Of a stretch of DNA of 64,000 nt, positions 63,801 through 64,000 are shown in pieces (position 1 is the first letter of the stretch; each line of letters begins with the position of its first letter). Below the pieces are notes generated by a model. It worked only from the letters and a program-made list of their open reading frames with translations. It did not search any database and was not told the origin of the DNA. A program made the translations under genes and the position numbers. Source of the DNA: Neptunomonas japonica DSM 18939 (GTDB lineage Bacteria > Pseudomonadota > Gammaproteobacteria > Pseudomonadales > Balneatricaceae); assembly GCF_000422765.1 (NCBI RefSeq), contig NZ_AUGR01000005.1, positions 186,001 through 250,000 on the forward strand. Reading direction: 5' to 3'.

Positions 63801-64000
63801 GAAATACTCCTCGAATAAATTAACGAGTCTCGGGATAAATAGGGGCAAAGTATATTTTTAAAGCCTCCCTTTATACCTTCTTTTAACCACCAGCTACAGA
63901 GTGTAGCCAGTTTCTCGGCCCTCACCAAATGAAGGCAAACTACTTTGTAGCTGACACCAGTTAGCTTTGTAATTAGTATATATTTGAGCGTCGACTTTTA

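Noticed and set aside
1-64000. CRISPR arrays, tRNA or rRNA genes, transposons and prophage genes
   Set aside because: Read on both strands; no repeat-spacer arrays, cloverleaf or rRNA-like sequence, integrase, transposase or phage structural gene was seen.

Overview
The window looks like chromosomal DNA from a marine gammaproteobacterium, most likely of the Oceanospirillales type. This rests on protein resemblance recalled from memory (RhlE-type helicase, RsuA, YheT, Ohr/OhrR, DUF3144, DUF1840, PACE pump, TonB receptors with a Fur box, a VPxPA-type C-terminal sorting signal), on moderate GC with an AT-leaning codon style, and on Shine-Dalgarno starts throughout. I see no rRNA, tRNA, transposase, integrase, prophage or CRISPR array.

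Layout. 1-6239: the tail of an Old Yellow Enzyme, then leftward genes: SIMPL protein, an UDG-like glycosylase, a Nu-type GST, two small unknowns, and a four-gene run (membrane/winged-helix protein, rsuA, anchored glutaredoxin, frameshifted metallophosphoesterase). A YqgV-like thiamine-binding protein faces right. 6240-16825: iron uptake (a TonB receptor behind a Fur box, and a second receptor with a PepSY membrane protein), a chemoreceptor, and a LysR/PACE efflux pair. 16900-25900: a winged-helix/alpha-beta-hydrolase fusion, then two YbfB-type MFS exporters, each next to its own regulator, enclosing a MoxR/CoxE-like ATPase-VWA pair and a rhodanese. 26000-29840: two small-molecule detoxification units (VOC+GST under LysR; EamA exporter+HCCA isomerase). 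29975-31938: a compact three-gene cassette ending in a candidate permuted-papain enzyme and led by a TIGR04255-type protein. This is my best candidate for an undescribed system. 32200-34580: MarR regulator, secreted protein, redoxin and a small exported protein. 34774-40243: a cobalamin-riboswitch-controlled operon of an exported CobN-like giant protein, an ExbB/TolQ-like channel and a DUF2149 protein. 40370-44254: NIPSNAP, AzlCD, then an Ohr/YceI/OhrR peroxide group in which yceI is broken. 44304-53074: assorted single genes, including a PEP-CTERM-like surface protein, a double-NTF2 lipoprotein with an AraC neighbour, and two decayed genes (receiver domain, GNAT). 53297-54899: RNA helicase and YkgJ Fe-S/Zn cluster protein. 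54927-59361: a visibly GC-richer ABC export operon (AttEFGH-like). 59429-63800: a fungal-type cytosine deaminase, a CheY-like protein followed by an LRR-kinase, YheT hydrolase and small conserved proteins.

How parts work together. Iron and corrinoid acquisition are represented by two TonB receptors, PepSY and the riboswitch-CobN module; none of the receptors is adjacent to the CobN operon. Stress and detoxification are represented by GSTs, VOC, PACE, Ohr and redoxins, mostly with a divergent or adjacent regulator and a visible palindrome in the shared intergenic region. Four genes are disrupted (metallophosphoesterase, yceI, a receiver domain, a GNAT), which suggests either ongoing decay or, for the single-base homopolymer case, a possible sequencing error.
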